Positions 27,901 through 35,411 of a stretch of 64,000 bases of DNA are shown in pieces. This DNA is from DATLHO01 sp035539855 (GTDB taxonomy: Bacteria; Bacteroidota; Ignavibacteria; OLB7). Position 1 is the first letter of the stretch, and the number at the start of each line of letters is the position of its first letter. The stretch is taken from positions 38,787-102,786 of the forward strand of contig DATLHO010000169.1 in the NCBI GenBank assembly GCA_035539855.1, given 5' to 3'. The notes below the pieces were generated by a model that searched no databases, was not told where the DNA came from, and saw only the letters and a program-made list of their open reading frames with translations. Position numbers and translations under genes: made by a program.

Positions 27901-30096
27901 GATACAACCGACATTCGTGACAGCTCGTCGCCGTGGCTGCCGCGCGCCAGGAATTTCCATCCGGCCGTCGCCGTCACGCCCGGCGGGACGTCGGCACTCG
28001 TGGTCTGGGAGCGCTGGCACGTCGATTCCTCCGCCGCCTCCGTCGAGGCCTTATGGATCGAGAGCCGGCCGAAGGCATCGGCCGCCAACATCGGCGACAG
28101 CATTCGATTCCATGTCACGCGCGACCGCCTCAGGACGAATCCCCTCGATACGTTGGGTTTCGCTCCGGCGGCCATCGGAATTGACGGAGGCTATGTCATT
28201 GCCTATGCGACCGGCAACGAGCATGGGATGAGCCTGACGGTATTGCAGGACCAGCCGTATGGCCTCGTCTCCGGCACAACGAACGATACGGCGAGCGCGC
28301 ATGCCATCTGCTGGAACTGCCAGGGCACGGCGTTGCCACCCCTGATCGACAGCACGTCGTACTTCCCCACGCTCGCCTACGTTCGCAACGAGGGCATCGT
28401 CCCGTTTGTCAATCATTGGCGGTGGTGTGGGACCGGTCCTGGCGACTCGATCGTTCCCTCGAACATGTCGGCGCATGTCGTACACCTCGCCTACCAGCAG
28501 GGTAGGCTGCACCTTGCCAACGCGCAGTACATCATGTACAACCAGGCGGCGATCACGTTTCGGCAGAACCAGTTCCCCTCCTATCCACCCGCGATCTGGA
28601 TCTCGCCGACGGAGCACGTTAGTGCGGGACTTCCCGGGTGCGGCTTCCTTCATCCTTCGATCGCCGCCGACTCGGTGCTGACCGGCGTAGCGTTCCAGGC
28701 GCACTCGAGCGCTCGCCGGCGCGTCGTGCTACGCTTCCGAGACACGCTGACGTTCCCGGTCTTCAAGGCAACGTGGAAAACGCCAACATATGCCTGGGCA
28801 GAGCGGAGCACCGATTGGTACGAATGGCCCTCCGCAACGCAATTCCCGGCCCTGCCAATGACGGCACTCAGAGGTGCGACCGGCGGGCCCAAGGGAGGTA
28901 TCGTCTGGTATCATTCCAACGACACAACGGGCGTTACGCCACAGTATCTCTATCGCTACGGCTATGCGGCGGTCGAGAGAATTCCGAACGGCCAGTATCC
29001 AACGCTGACGCTCGTTCCGTTTCTCGATACGCTTCCATTTGAATCGTCCAGCATCTTCTATCGAGGGGATACCTCGTCACAATATCTGGGACCGCGACCC
29101 GGCCTTACGACCGGCACATACTATCCGGCCGCTCTGTTGAACACAGGCACTACCCGATCATCCCTGTTCCGCACAGCAGTTGAGGACAACATCGTACACG
29201 GTGTCGATATCCGGACGATTTCGGAGCGCAACTGCTCACCTTTTGCCATCCGTGATCGTGATATCAAGGCGGGCCTCTTGACGATGACAACCATCACAGA
29301 GACCGGGGAGGTCGCGACGTCGGCGACGACGCCGGGGCTTCCTCCGTCGTTCTTTGCCGAACCGATCAACGACAACACGGTGGTCGAATCGCTCGAGCAA
29401 TCGGAGCGAGTTGCACGGACGAGTGTCTTTGCGACCACGGCGATCAATCAAGCGATTCGCCGGCAGGTCTCACGCGCGAGCAACGTGATGTCGTGGCTTG
29501 ATGGCGAGCCCTACGACAGTGTGCTTCAGCGCGACGCGGACGTTTGGGTACTCACGGAACTCGTACGTGCGGCCGACAGCGTCGTGCTATGGCACGACGA
29601 TACGATCTCCGTTCGCGCGATGACGGTCGACTCACTCGACGAGAGCGTCGAGGTACCGACGAGTACCTACGCGGCACCCAACACGCCTGTCTTCGTGCGC
29701 CTGCGCGTCGAGGCGACCGAGGGTCTCGCGTACGTTCTATCGGCTGGCTTCGAGTGGTCCCGCACGGGACCGCCTTTCACACCTAAGCCAGGCAGGCGCT
29801 TCAAGCAGCGGCAGAATGTACTGGACGCTGGTAGCGAACTGTCGGTTATGGTTCATCCAATTCCGGCTTCGGAGGAACTGCAGATATCGGTTCTCTCGAA
29901 ATCATCGGGCCGACTGACGTACATGCTGCGAGACAACCGGGGGTTAGCCGTCGGCGCGCCCGGCACAACCACGGTCTCGGCGGATCGCCCGGCAATCGTT
30001 CCGTACGATCTGCGGGATGTTCCGAGCGGAAGCTACTATCTCGAGGTCACCGTTAACGGCAATCGCGTCGTCACGAAGGTCTCCGTGCTCCGTTGA
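24985..30096 (+). CDS. Giant T9SS-secreted protein of unknown function, 1703 aa
   Basis: The largest gene in the window. A signal peptide (1-29, ending GKAQ) is followed by about 1590 residues without a family I recognise, then a T9SS sorting domain (MVHPIPASEELQISVL ... LRDVPSGSYYLEVTVNG). The first half is mixed alpha/beta with aromatic, Asp-rich motifs (a DxNxNxDxxD calcium-like loop, DHNNNDLPDS, about 569-578). The second half has strand patterns like sialidase or propeller blades (SLTVLQDQP, LVVWERW). Codon third positions are visibly richer in A and T than in flanking genes, so it may be a recent acquisition. Surface enzyme or adhesin are both possible. Confidence 0.8.
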   Translation: MTPHPRFTSGPLALFLFVVFLAPSSGKAQSSGRYRNFHYDSTFHIGSHNLSLVRLAKDTIGFDFNYNYAADLAGIRALLNTPDSLLTWGQIYEKRYYLAADTCSFGLIFTPSRFKALEGESSDGAQGGSFRCQDNYVRGDANLQLLDYADAPPASGIWASAIDGQVSALEIPKLASPVNQTIITMPRYVSTLGLHLPSTKFYDSATMGDHHLGPDSLRYRFKIGFHIVAPDIIEVDPTDTIAYATFYQRVDTLQGQESTDCRCRIYEPFETLVVTRATYLDNDLSPLVGGVEGNYRDVSRWIDIRGGWYHPAPGQSFRSRLGDWLGSLNAGPCTSIGPQRTCASLLLWLRDTLQILDPGSLSLSDDALESDLIFSFTTTRRTKIRYLRSRVSSHAFEALQAGTLDDWLKEEIALFYTDSVLAPMRRQLLRFGVYDEPHWPMYPANRLLALKLQDFIEDDSAGDRRGLFQNPTTSFDSYRTFLGDLNPNQRKAIHQMSRQLFNVIGGPVPVRYANPDFMDDAALESFYAPNGTAGFPKMIALTSPTDYQAYLYRTQKYAFGKYFDHNNNDLPDSAQTTVKGALVPMLGRLVDVGRFKYQNRVRDSVPIWNVVQTSGWLPEAGNVEDTLGYRGLWSQRLVTPEEVAAQCWLSLNAGVQGLEFQEPAFDGPNVGYVDQFLGTGRVKWALPFDSLGNGEYDTATASHSKFWEGTPKTQWRFPKMWLGFRTRYLAVKRIIAELRRIDTVYSRLYYRKEQISIFDTRQSLDTFPLVQSLQTRLARRFPNSSGGFGDSTVVDARDSTYLELTHLYPGPRDTVAFRRGARYLVLTNRRTWPIDTLTYSSRTTQYGSATRGYGNIDVRRPLVVLKNTTGVIADSFFVEKVGYESTTRDTARFGDTVVLGWLEPGWGALYRITPLPSGVSQGGTSYNNVIHSINPSTRDSVCDRLVVYEKDSIVYLRAVDSTGKWSRPWRISDTTDIRDSSSPWLPRARNFHPAVAVTPGGTSALVVWERWHVDSSAASVEALWIESRPKASAANIGDSIRFHVTRDRLRTNPLDTLGFAPAAIGIDGGYVIAYATGNEHGMSLTVLQDQPYGLVSGTTNDTASAHAICWNCQGTALPPLIDSTSYFPTLAYVRNEGIVPFVNHWRWCGTGPGDSIVPSNMSAHVVHLAYQQGRLHLANAQYIMYNQAAITFRQNQFPSYPPAIWISPTEHVSAGLPGCGFLHPSIAADSVLTGVAFQAHSSARRRVVLRFRDTLTFPVFKATWKTPTYAWAERSTDWYEWPSATQFPALPMTALRGATGGPKGGIVWYHSNDTTGVTPQYLYRYGYAAVERIPNGQYPTLTLVPFLDTLPFESSSIFYRGDTSSQYLGPRPGLTTGTYYPAALLNTGTTRSSLFRTAVEDNIVHGVDIRTISERNCSPFAIRDRDIKAGLLTMTTITETGEVATSATTPGLPPSFFAEPINDNTVVESLEQSERVARTSVFATTAINQAIRRQVSRASNVMSWLDGEPYDSVLQRDADVWVLTELVRAADSVVLWHDDTISVRAMTVDSLDESVEVPTSTYAAPNTPVFVRLRVEATEGLAYVLSAGFEWSRTGPPFTPKPGRRFKQRQNVLDAGSELSVMVHPIPASEELQISVLSKSSGRLTYMLRDNRGLAVGAPGTTTVSADRPAIVPYDLRDVPSGSYYLEVTVNGNRVVTKVSVLR

Positions 30097-30276
30097 CGCT
30101 CGAGTACGCCTGGCTGTCCACTGGATCACTCCAGCGTCGTCGCGGGGAACGCTCGACCTAGGATTCGCCTGGGCCGGCGTGGGACCATTTGATCGAGCCG
30201 CTCCCGAGCCCCCAACCTTCAAGTAGCCACTGAAGCGACGCCGGATACGCGATCCGTATCTCCGGTGAAATGGTAA

Positions 30277-30304
30277 GGGGTAGCCGCTCATGAGCAGCTA
30301 CCCC
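30277..30304. terminator. Hairpin between convergent genes
   Basis: GGGGTAGC and GCTACCCC (30277-30284 and 30297-30304) enclose the palindrome GCTCATGAGC, giving one long stem with a single C-A mismatch. It separates the giant cargo gene from the convergent YceI lipoprotein gene. Confidence 0.6.
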
Positions 30305-30335
30305 CTATCCTGATTCGCGCCGATATCGGCTCCAT

Positions 30336-30974
30336 CTATCGTGCCGCGACGGGCTCTCCCTTGACCGCGGTGATGTCCAGCAGCAGCCTGACGTCGTCGC
30401 GGATGAGGTCGTCGGGGGCGCCGGCATAGACGATCCCCCAGTCCTTGCGATTGATGATGAAGTCGCCCTTGGCCTTCACCTCGTTTCCGGCGACGGTGAT
30501 CGTCGCGGGGAACGTCACCGCCTTCGTCGCGCCGAGCAACTGCAGGTTGCCGGTGACCATGTGGGTCAGGCCCGCCGAATCGATCGGCTCGAAGCGATCG
30601 GCTTCGAACGTCGCCGTCGGATGCTCCTCGACCTTGAAGAAGTCGGGGCTCTTCAGATGCCCGGTCAGCTTCTCGTTGTCGGACCAGATCGATGATGTCT
30701 GGATGTTCAGCCGCACCCCGGTCACATCGTCACCGTCGACCGAGACGGTTCCGTCGAACTGACGGAAGCCGCCATCGTGCGCGCGCGTGACCTTCGCCGC
30801 CTTCCACTCGATCGTGCTCCGCGTCGTATCGATCCGATACTCGCCGCCCGCTCCCTCCTGAATCGTCACCGCCTCTCCCGTCTTCGCCTCCGGAGCATCG
30901 CCGACCTTGCCGCAGGCAACGACGAGCGAGGCGAGAAGCACGAAGACGACCGGCTGAATCCTGGTGATGCGCAT
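30336..30974 (-). CDS. YceI family lipoprotein
   Basis: A 212-residue lipoprotein: signal peptide with lipobox VVAC (Cys21) and a flexible linker, then the YceI barrel. Recognisable elements are YRIDTTRSTIEWKAAKV, the core GHLKSPDFFKVEEHPTATFE, and NLQLLGATKAVTFPATI, followed by INRKDWGIVY. It belongs to the lipid-anchored form common in Bacteroidota and differs clearly from the soluble copy at 782-1426. The ATG at 30974 is used because it gives the lipoprotein signal. Likely role: binding a polyisoprenoid or similar ligand at the envelope. Confidence 0.9.
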   Translation of the reverse strand: MRITRIQPVVFVLLASLVVACGKVGDAPEAKTGEAVTIQEGAGGEYRIDTTRSTIEWKAAKVTRAHDGGFRQFDGTVSVDGDDVTGVRLNIQTSSIWSDNEKLTGHLKSPDFFKVEEHPTATFEADRFEPIDSAGLTHMVTGNLQLLGATKAVTFPATITVAGNEVKAKGDFIINRKDWGIVYAGAPDDLIRDDVRLLLDITAVKGEPVAAR

Positions 30975-31101
30975 TGATGATCCTCGAGTCAATGGGTGAA
31001 TGATCATTGTCGCAACAGATATCGGGCCACCCGGCTCGACGCCGATCACCCCGCAGCGCTCGCACGGCGGGCTGCGCGCGGCTCACGGACGGCGCCGGAC
31101 A

Positions 31102-31176
31102 CTCACCCAGGGGGCCGGGGACCCTCGATCAGAATCACCCGGTGAGATTCACCCCAGCGGGTGAGGGAGCTCACCC
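31102..31176 (+). promoter_or_regulatory. Cluster of TCACCC/GGGTGA palindromes
   Basis: Within 75 bases there are six or so copies of TCACCC or its complement: 31102-31108, 31135-31145 (TCACCCGGTGA), 31149-31164 (TCACCC-CAGC-GGGTGA) and 31159-31176 (GGGTGAG-GGAG-CTCACCC). The copies overlap and could form alternative hairpins or bind a dimeric regulator. They end 12 bases before a perfect -7 box, where a -33 element would lie. The rest of this 305-base gap has no gene. Confidence 0.5.
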
Positions 31177-31187
31177 GGGACCCCCGG

Positions 31188-31195
31188 TAGCTTTG
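31188..31195 (+). promoter_or_regulatory. -7 box TAGCTTTG
   Basis: A perfect match to TANNTTTG, 85 bases before the small secreted-protein start. No TTG occurs at the -33 position; instead the GGGTGA palindrome sits there, suggesting an activator- or repressor-controlled promoter. Confidence 0.5.
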
Positions 31196-31279
31196 TACCC
31201 GTAAGACGACGCCACGCTCCCCATGGACGCGCGGCATGGCCCAGGAATTCACGAATAGAAATAATACTGGAGCATCATC

Positions 31280-31738
31280 ATGAAGACCACGATACTTTCC
31301 CTTGTCGCGTTCATTCTCCTCGGCACCACCAGCGCGTTCGCGCAGTTCAGCAGCACTCCGATGGAGCCGGGATTACGAGACCACCTACGAAGCAACCGGC
31401 AGGCGTCGGTGCAGCTTCTGAGCGACCGGAAGATGGTCATCAACGGCGTGTCGGCCGAGTGGGTCTCGCAGGATCAGATCACTCTGAGCGCCGTGGTGAT
31501 CGAGCTCAAGGGCCTCAGCACGGCCTCGAGCGAGCGGATCGCCCGCGAGATCCTCGAGTACAACGTCAGCGGCCCGGTCGGCACGCTGTCGATGGAGCAG
31601 GGGACGATCCGCATGGTGCATCACCTGAACCCCCGCTTCGTCACGCCGGCGGAGATCACCTCGGCGGTTGCGGCCTTCAAGAGCGCGGTCGACGCCGAGC
31701 GCGCGAACCTCGACAAGTCGATGGCGACCCTGCGATAA
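31280..31738 (+). CDS. Small exported protein of unknown function, 152 aa
   Basis: A signal peptide (1-22, ending AFAQ) is followed by a 130-residue alpha/beta domain: SVQLLSDRKMVINGVSAEW, SAVVIELKGLSTASSERIAREI and a long C-terminal helix. The mature domain loosely resembles YbjN-type or small secretory-chaperone folds, but I cannot assign it. It is monocistronic between an operator-like region and a strong terminator, which suggests tight, separate control. Confidence 0.7.
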   Translation: MKTTILSLVAFILLGTTSAFAQFSSTPMEPGLRDHLRSNRQASVQLLSDRKMVINGVSAEWVSQDQITLSAVVIELKGLSTASSERIAREILEYNVSGPVGTLSMEQGTIRMVHHLNPRFVTPAEITSAVAAFKSAVDAERANLDKSMATLR

Positions 31739-31813
31739 CCTCCTCGACCCAGCGATGTGATGAAGACGATGCGAACGACGATGTGAACGATGGATCCCGA
31801 TGGTGAGTGAACA

Positions 31814-31847
31814 GCGGCCGGGCGGCTCTTAAAGAGCGCCCGGCCGC
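31814..31847 (+). terminator. Terminator hairpin
   Basis: Arms 31814-31830 and 31832-31847 pair almost fully (one bulged base) to give a very GC-rich stem, 75 bases after the small secreted-protein gene and before the gltA promoter region. Confidence 0.7.
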
Positions 31848-31947
31848 AGCCGTTTGCAGGGGTCGCGGGGCGCCGGCGTAATCGAAAGAAAATATTCGCT
31901 CACCGAAAGAACTGACAATCGTCATCATGCGGGTGGATTCGGAGGCC

Positions 31948-31955
31948 TACATTGC
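31948..31955 (+). promoter_or_regulatory. Candidate -7 box TACATTGC upstream of gltA
   Basis: TACATTGC lies 117 bases before the gltA start, in a 335-base gap that otherwise holds only the preceding terminator. The same octamer occurs at 1553. The frame upstream of gltA stays open but shows no conserved sequence. Confidence 0.35.
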
Positions 31956-32072
31956 CATCCCCCCGCTGCATCGTCACCCGAAGCGATGAACGATGCGCCG
32001 ACACCGTTTGCCCCGACCGGCGCTTCGCACGATCGCTTCCATCGGGGATCGACAATAACCGCAGGTACTCCA

Positions 32073-33386
32073 ATGGCAAATGCAAAGCTCACCCTCGACG
32101 GCCAGGAGTTCGAGCTCCCGGTCATACGAGGATCCGAAGACGAGGTCGGCATCGACATCCGACCCCTGCGCGCGATGACCGGAGCGATCACGTTCGATTC
32201 CGGCTACGGCAACACCGGTTCGTGCGAGAGCGCGATCACGTTCATCGACGGTGAGAAGGGAATTCTGCGCTATCGCGGCTACCCGATCGACGAGCTGGCC
32301 GAGAAGTCCTCGTTCCTCGAGGTCGCATGGCTGCTCATCTACGGCGAGCTTCCGACGGCCGAGCAGTTCGCGACGTTCAAGGATGCGGTCACGCACCGGA
32401 CGATGCTGCACGAGGACATGAAGAAGTTCTTCGAGGGCTTCCCGCCGACCGCGCATCCGATGAGCGTGCTCTCGGCGATGGTCTCGTCGCTGGCCGCGTA
32501 CTACACGACCGCCGACGATCCGGTGACGCTCGACCTGAACTTCATCCGCCTGATCGCGAAGCTTCCGACGATCGCGGCGTTCTCGTACAAGAAGTCGATC
32601 GGCCAACCCTTCATCTACCCGAAGAACAACCTCGCGTACACCGAGAACTTCCTGCAGATGATGTTCGCGACGCCGGCCGAGGACTATCCGATCAACCGGC
32701 AGCTTGCCGACACGCTCGACCTGCTGTTGATCCTGCACGCCGATCACGAGCAGAACTGCTCGACGTCGACCGTGCGCATGGTCGGCAGCTCCGGCGCCGA
32801 TCTGTTCACCTCGATGTCCGCCGGCATCGGCGCGCTCAGCGGACCGCTGCACGGCCGCGCCAACCAGGAGGTGCTCGAGATGCTCGAGCTCATCCACGCC
32901 GACGGCGACGACTACCGCAAGTACATCGACAAGGCGAAGGACAAGAACGACGGCTTCAAGCTCATGGGCTTCGGCCATCGCGTCTACAAGAACTTCGACC
33001 CGCGCGCGCGCATCATCAAGCAGAAGGCCGACCAGGTGCTCAACGCGCTCGGCAAGAGCGACCCGCTGCTGGACATCGCGCGCAACCTCGAGGAGATCGC
33101 GCTGAGCGATCCGTACTTCATCGAGAAGAAGCTCTATCCGAACGTCGACTTCTACAGCGGCATCCTCTATCGCGCGATGGGGATTCCGACCGAGATGTTC
33201 ACCGTGATGTTCGCCCTCGGCCGCCTGCCGGGCTGGCTCGCACAGTGGAAGGAGCTCCGCGAGGATTCGACGACGCGCATCTATCGCCCGCGTCAGATCT
33301 ACACCGGCGCGACACTGCGCTCGTACGAGCCGGAGAGCGCACGCACCGGCGTGCACAGCACCAACGGCGCCGAGATGGCTCGCTGA
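32073..33386 (+). CDS. gltA: Citrate synthase
   Basis: A 437-residue type II (hexameric-length) citrate synthase, first step of the TCA cycle: oxaloacetate plus acetyl-CoA gives citrate. The catalytic residues are present: His in LILHADHEQNCSTSTVR, His in GPLHGRANQEVL and Asp in NVDFYSGILY. GFGHRVYKNFDPRA forms the CoA/oxaloacetate site. The N-terminal small domain (residues 1-50, LTLDGQEFELPVIRGSEDE) is the type II extension. ATG at 32073 fits known N-termini. It is monocistronic, ended by a strong hairpin. Confidence 0.96.
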   Translation: MANAKLTLDGQEFELPVIRGSEDEVGIDIRPLRAMTGAITFDSGYGNTGSCESAITFIDGEKGILRYRGYPIDELAEKSSFLEVAWLLIYGELPTAEQFATFKDAVTHRTMLHEDMKKFFEGFPPTAHPMSVLSAMVSSLAAYYTTADDPVTLDLNFIRLIAKLPTIAAFSYKKSIGQPFIYPKNNLAYTENFLQMMFATPAEDYPINRQLADTLDLLLILHADHEQNCSTSTVRMVGSSGADLFTSMSAGIGALSGPLHGRANQEVLEMLELIHADGDDYRKYIDKAKDKNDGFKLMGFGHRVYKNFDPRARIIKQKADQVLNALGKSDPLLDIARNLEEIALSDPYFIEKKLYPNVDFYSGILYRAMGIPTEMFTVMFALGRLPGWLAQWKELREDSTTRIYRPRQIYTGATLRSYEPESARTGVHSTNGAEMAR

Positions 33387-33406
33387 TCGTAGTCGTCAAT
33401 ACGAGA

Positions 33407-33442
33407 CAAGGGGAAGCGGGACGACGGTCCTGCTTCCCCTTG
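33407..33442 (+). terminator. Terminator of gltA
   Basis: Perfect 11-base arms (33407-33417, 33432-33442) with an inner GGAC/GTCC stem around a GACG loop, 20 bases after the gltA stop and before a convergent gene, so it may work both ways. Confidence 0.85.
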
Positions 33443-33462
33443 TTCGCATGTGCTCGGACGTT

Positions 33463-34068
33463 CTAGCGAAGATCGCGTCCGTCGCCCGAAGCGTCGCTGC
33501 TGGCGTCGACGGAAGGAGCTAACGGAGCGATCGCCTCGGTCGAATCGGGAACCGCATCCTGCGCCGCCACTTCACCCATTTCGGGAGCCGGCATGAGTCC
33601 GCCCATGATGACCGAGTATCCGTTGTCGTCCTCGTCGGGGGGCGGCTCGCGATCTGCCTGGGTCGTGTCGCTCGTCTCCTCGGTGACCGGCGCCATCTTC
33701 CCCATGATCGGATCGAGCGAGCTCGACGACGCCTCGACGCCGAACGCGCCCGCGACGAGCGCCGTGGCCGCCGCGATCATCGAGCGGACGCGTCGCATCC
33801 GGCTGTCGCGCACCGCACGGACGCCGACGGGACAATCCCGTGTCAGCACGGTTCCGTCGGCCCGACGATGCAGGCGCACGCAGACGCGGCCCTCGCGCGC
33901 GGCGATGAGCTCCTCGGCCTCGCGGCGCGTCATCGCCGAGAGGTCGTAGACGTTGAGCTGGCATGATCCGCAGAAGCGCGCGCGGTCGTCGCCGCTCATG
34001 GCGCTCCAGTCGGCGGAGCAGGGCGTGGCGATGGCGATCGTGTCCAGAGGTGATGTGGCTCGTTCCAT
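33463..34068 (-). CDS. Cys-rich cytoplasmic domain with one membrane span and an acidic tail
   Basis: A 201-residue protein with five spaced cysteines in its N-terminal half (17, 33, 36, 63, 79): PCSADWSAM, RFCGSCQLNVYDLSAMT, RVCVRLHRR and LTRDCPVG. I recall this arrangement as a recurring uncharacterised domain that often precedes a membrane span or a TonB-like tail; the cysteines could bind zinc or act as a redox switch. One membrane helix follows at about 95-110, then an acidic, Pro-rich tail. The ATG at 34068 gives the conserved domain; an upstream ATG at 34179 adds 37 unconserved residues. The likely topology is an inner-membrane sensor. Confidence 0.65.
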   Translation of the reverse strand: MERATSPLDTIAIATPCSADWSAMSGDDRARFCGSCQLNVYDLSAMTRREAEELIAAREGRVCVRLHRRADGTVLTRDCPVGVRAVRDSRMRRVRSMIAAATALVAGAFGVEASSSSLDPIMGKMAPVTEETSDTTQADREPPPDEDDNGYSVIMGGLMPAPEMGEVAAQDAVPDSTEAIAPLAPSVDASSDASGDGRDLR

Positions 34069-34226
34069 GGTGCTGGTCCGCGTTGGTTGTCGTTCCTCGC
34101 CCGGAACAGACCCGGGTAGAGAGAAAACGTGCGCGCGCGATTCTGTGACATCGGCCGCCGATACCGAAGCGTCTCGCATCCTTACGGGCGTATTGCGATG
34201 TTTGCGGTTTTCAATCCCGACGTCCC

Positions 34227-34682
34227 ATGCTCGCTGATACCTTTCGCATCCACAACCGGATCAATCTCTACCTGCTCGCGGCGATCGCGCCGGAGTCGCT
34301 CGATGACGGAGCGACGATGAAGGGGCGGACCGTGGGCGAGACGTTCGCGCATCTTCACAACGTCCGCCTGATGTGGATCAAGGCCGCGGCGCCCGAGCTC
34401 CTCGACGGGCTCGAGAAGATCGAGCGCGAGCGCGCCCACGATCCGGCGCTCCTTGCGGAGGCGCTCGAGCGCTCGGGCGAGGCGATCGCGACGCTGCTCG
34501 ACAACGCGGCGGCGGCGGGAGGCAGAGTCAAGGGATTCAAGCCGCACGCGACGGCGTTCCTCGGCTACCTCATCGCCCACGAGGCGCACCATCGCGGACA
34601 GATCGCGCTACGCCTGAAGGCCGCGGGCACGCCGCTCGACAGGAAAACGTCGTACGGGATGTGGGAGTGGGGGAGCCGCTAG
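34227..34682 (+). CDS. DinB family protein
   Basis: A 151-residue four-helix-bundle protein of the DinB/YfiT type. The metal-site histidines appear in GETFAHLHNVRLMWIKA and in AHEAHHRGQIALRLK; the latter is the C-terminal HxxxHH pattern that binds a metal. Members include thiol transferases (bacillithiol, mycothiol) and uncharacterised stress proteins. It lies 75 bases before a SigZ-type sigma gene and arsM. The YfiT-like protein at 52048 is a distant relative. Confidence 0.85.
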   Translation: MLADTFRIHNRINLYLLAAIAPESLDDGATMKGRTVGETFAHLHNVRLMWIKAAAPELLDGLEKIERERAHDPALLAEALERSGEAIATLLDNAAAAGGRVKGFKPHATAFLGYLIAHEAHHRGQIALRLKAAGTPLDRKTSYGMWEWGSR

Positions 34683-34757
34683 CGGGCTGCGTCCTTTCGC
34701 GCGGGCCGTCGTCCATACGGACGACGAGCGTCTCACAGAACCCAACAGCGGTACCCG

Positions 34758-35315
34758 ATGCACACGACGACCCAGATCTGGAACGAATACAACGCGAAGC
34801 TCCACGCCTTCATCGTCCGGCGTGTGAGCGATCGCTCGACGGCCGACGACATCCTTCAGGACGTCTTCCTGAAGACGCATCGGCGGTTGCACGAGCTCAA
34901 GGACGGAGCGAAGCTGCAGAGCTGGCTCTACCAGATCGCGCGCAACGCGATCATCGATCACTACCGCGAGCGGCGTCTGTCGACCGAGTCGCTCGAAGAG
35001 CTGCCTGCCGACGGACCGGACGCGAGCGATGCCGCGGTGCGCGAGCTGGCCGAGTGCCTGCGTCCGATGATCGAGCAACTGCCGGATCACTACCGCGACG
35101 CCCTGATTCTCGCCGACCTCGACGGCATGACCCAGCGAGAGATCGCCGAGCGTCACGGCATCTCGCTCTCCGGCTCGAAGTCGCGCGTGCAGCGAGCGCG
35201 CACGATGCTCCGCGATCAGCTCGACGCCTGCTGCCGCTTCGAGTTCGACCGGCGCGGCAGCGTCGTCGGCTACACACCGCACGCGTGCGCAGACGACTGC
35301 GAGAGCGACTGCTGA
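34758..35315 (+). CDS. sigZ: SigZ-type RNA polymerase sigma factor with Cys-rich tail
   Basis: A 185-residue ECF-type sigma factor: region 2 with STADDILQDVFLKTHRR and LQSWLYQIARNAIIDHYR, and region 4 with the helix-turn-helix QREIAERHGISLSGSKSRVQRAR. The C-terminal extension (157-185) adds five cysteines (158, 159, 177, 181, 185) and a His in a short space; SigZ proteins share this kind of tail. With arsM next, the cysteines could sense arsenite or another thiol-reactive agent, which is my inference. It has no adjacent anti-sigma gene. Confidence 0.85.
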   Translation: MHTTTQIWNEYNAKLHAFIVRRVSDRSTADDILQDVFLKTHRRLHELKDGAKLQSWLYQIARNAIIDHYRERRLSTESLEELPADGPDASDAAVRELAECLRPMIEQLPDHYRDALILADLDGMTQREIAERHGISLSGSKSRVQRARTMLRDQLDACCRFEFDRRGSVVGYTPHACADDCESDC

Positions 35316-35411
35316 AATCTCTGCGTCCTTTTCGCGACCGCTCCGTCTCCGTTGGTGAGCATGGCACGACGCCATGCGCCATACACGACATCAACTCTCG
35401 AGAAACGAACG

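Noticed and set aside
34197..34204. GATGTTTG as a promoter for the DinB gene
   Set aside because: First base of the box is wrong, there is no -33 TTG, and the distance to the start codon is only 22 bases.
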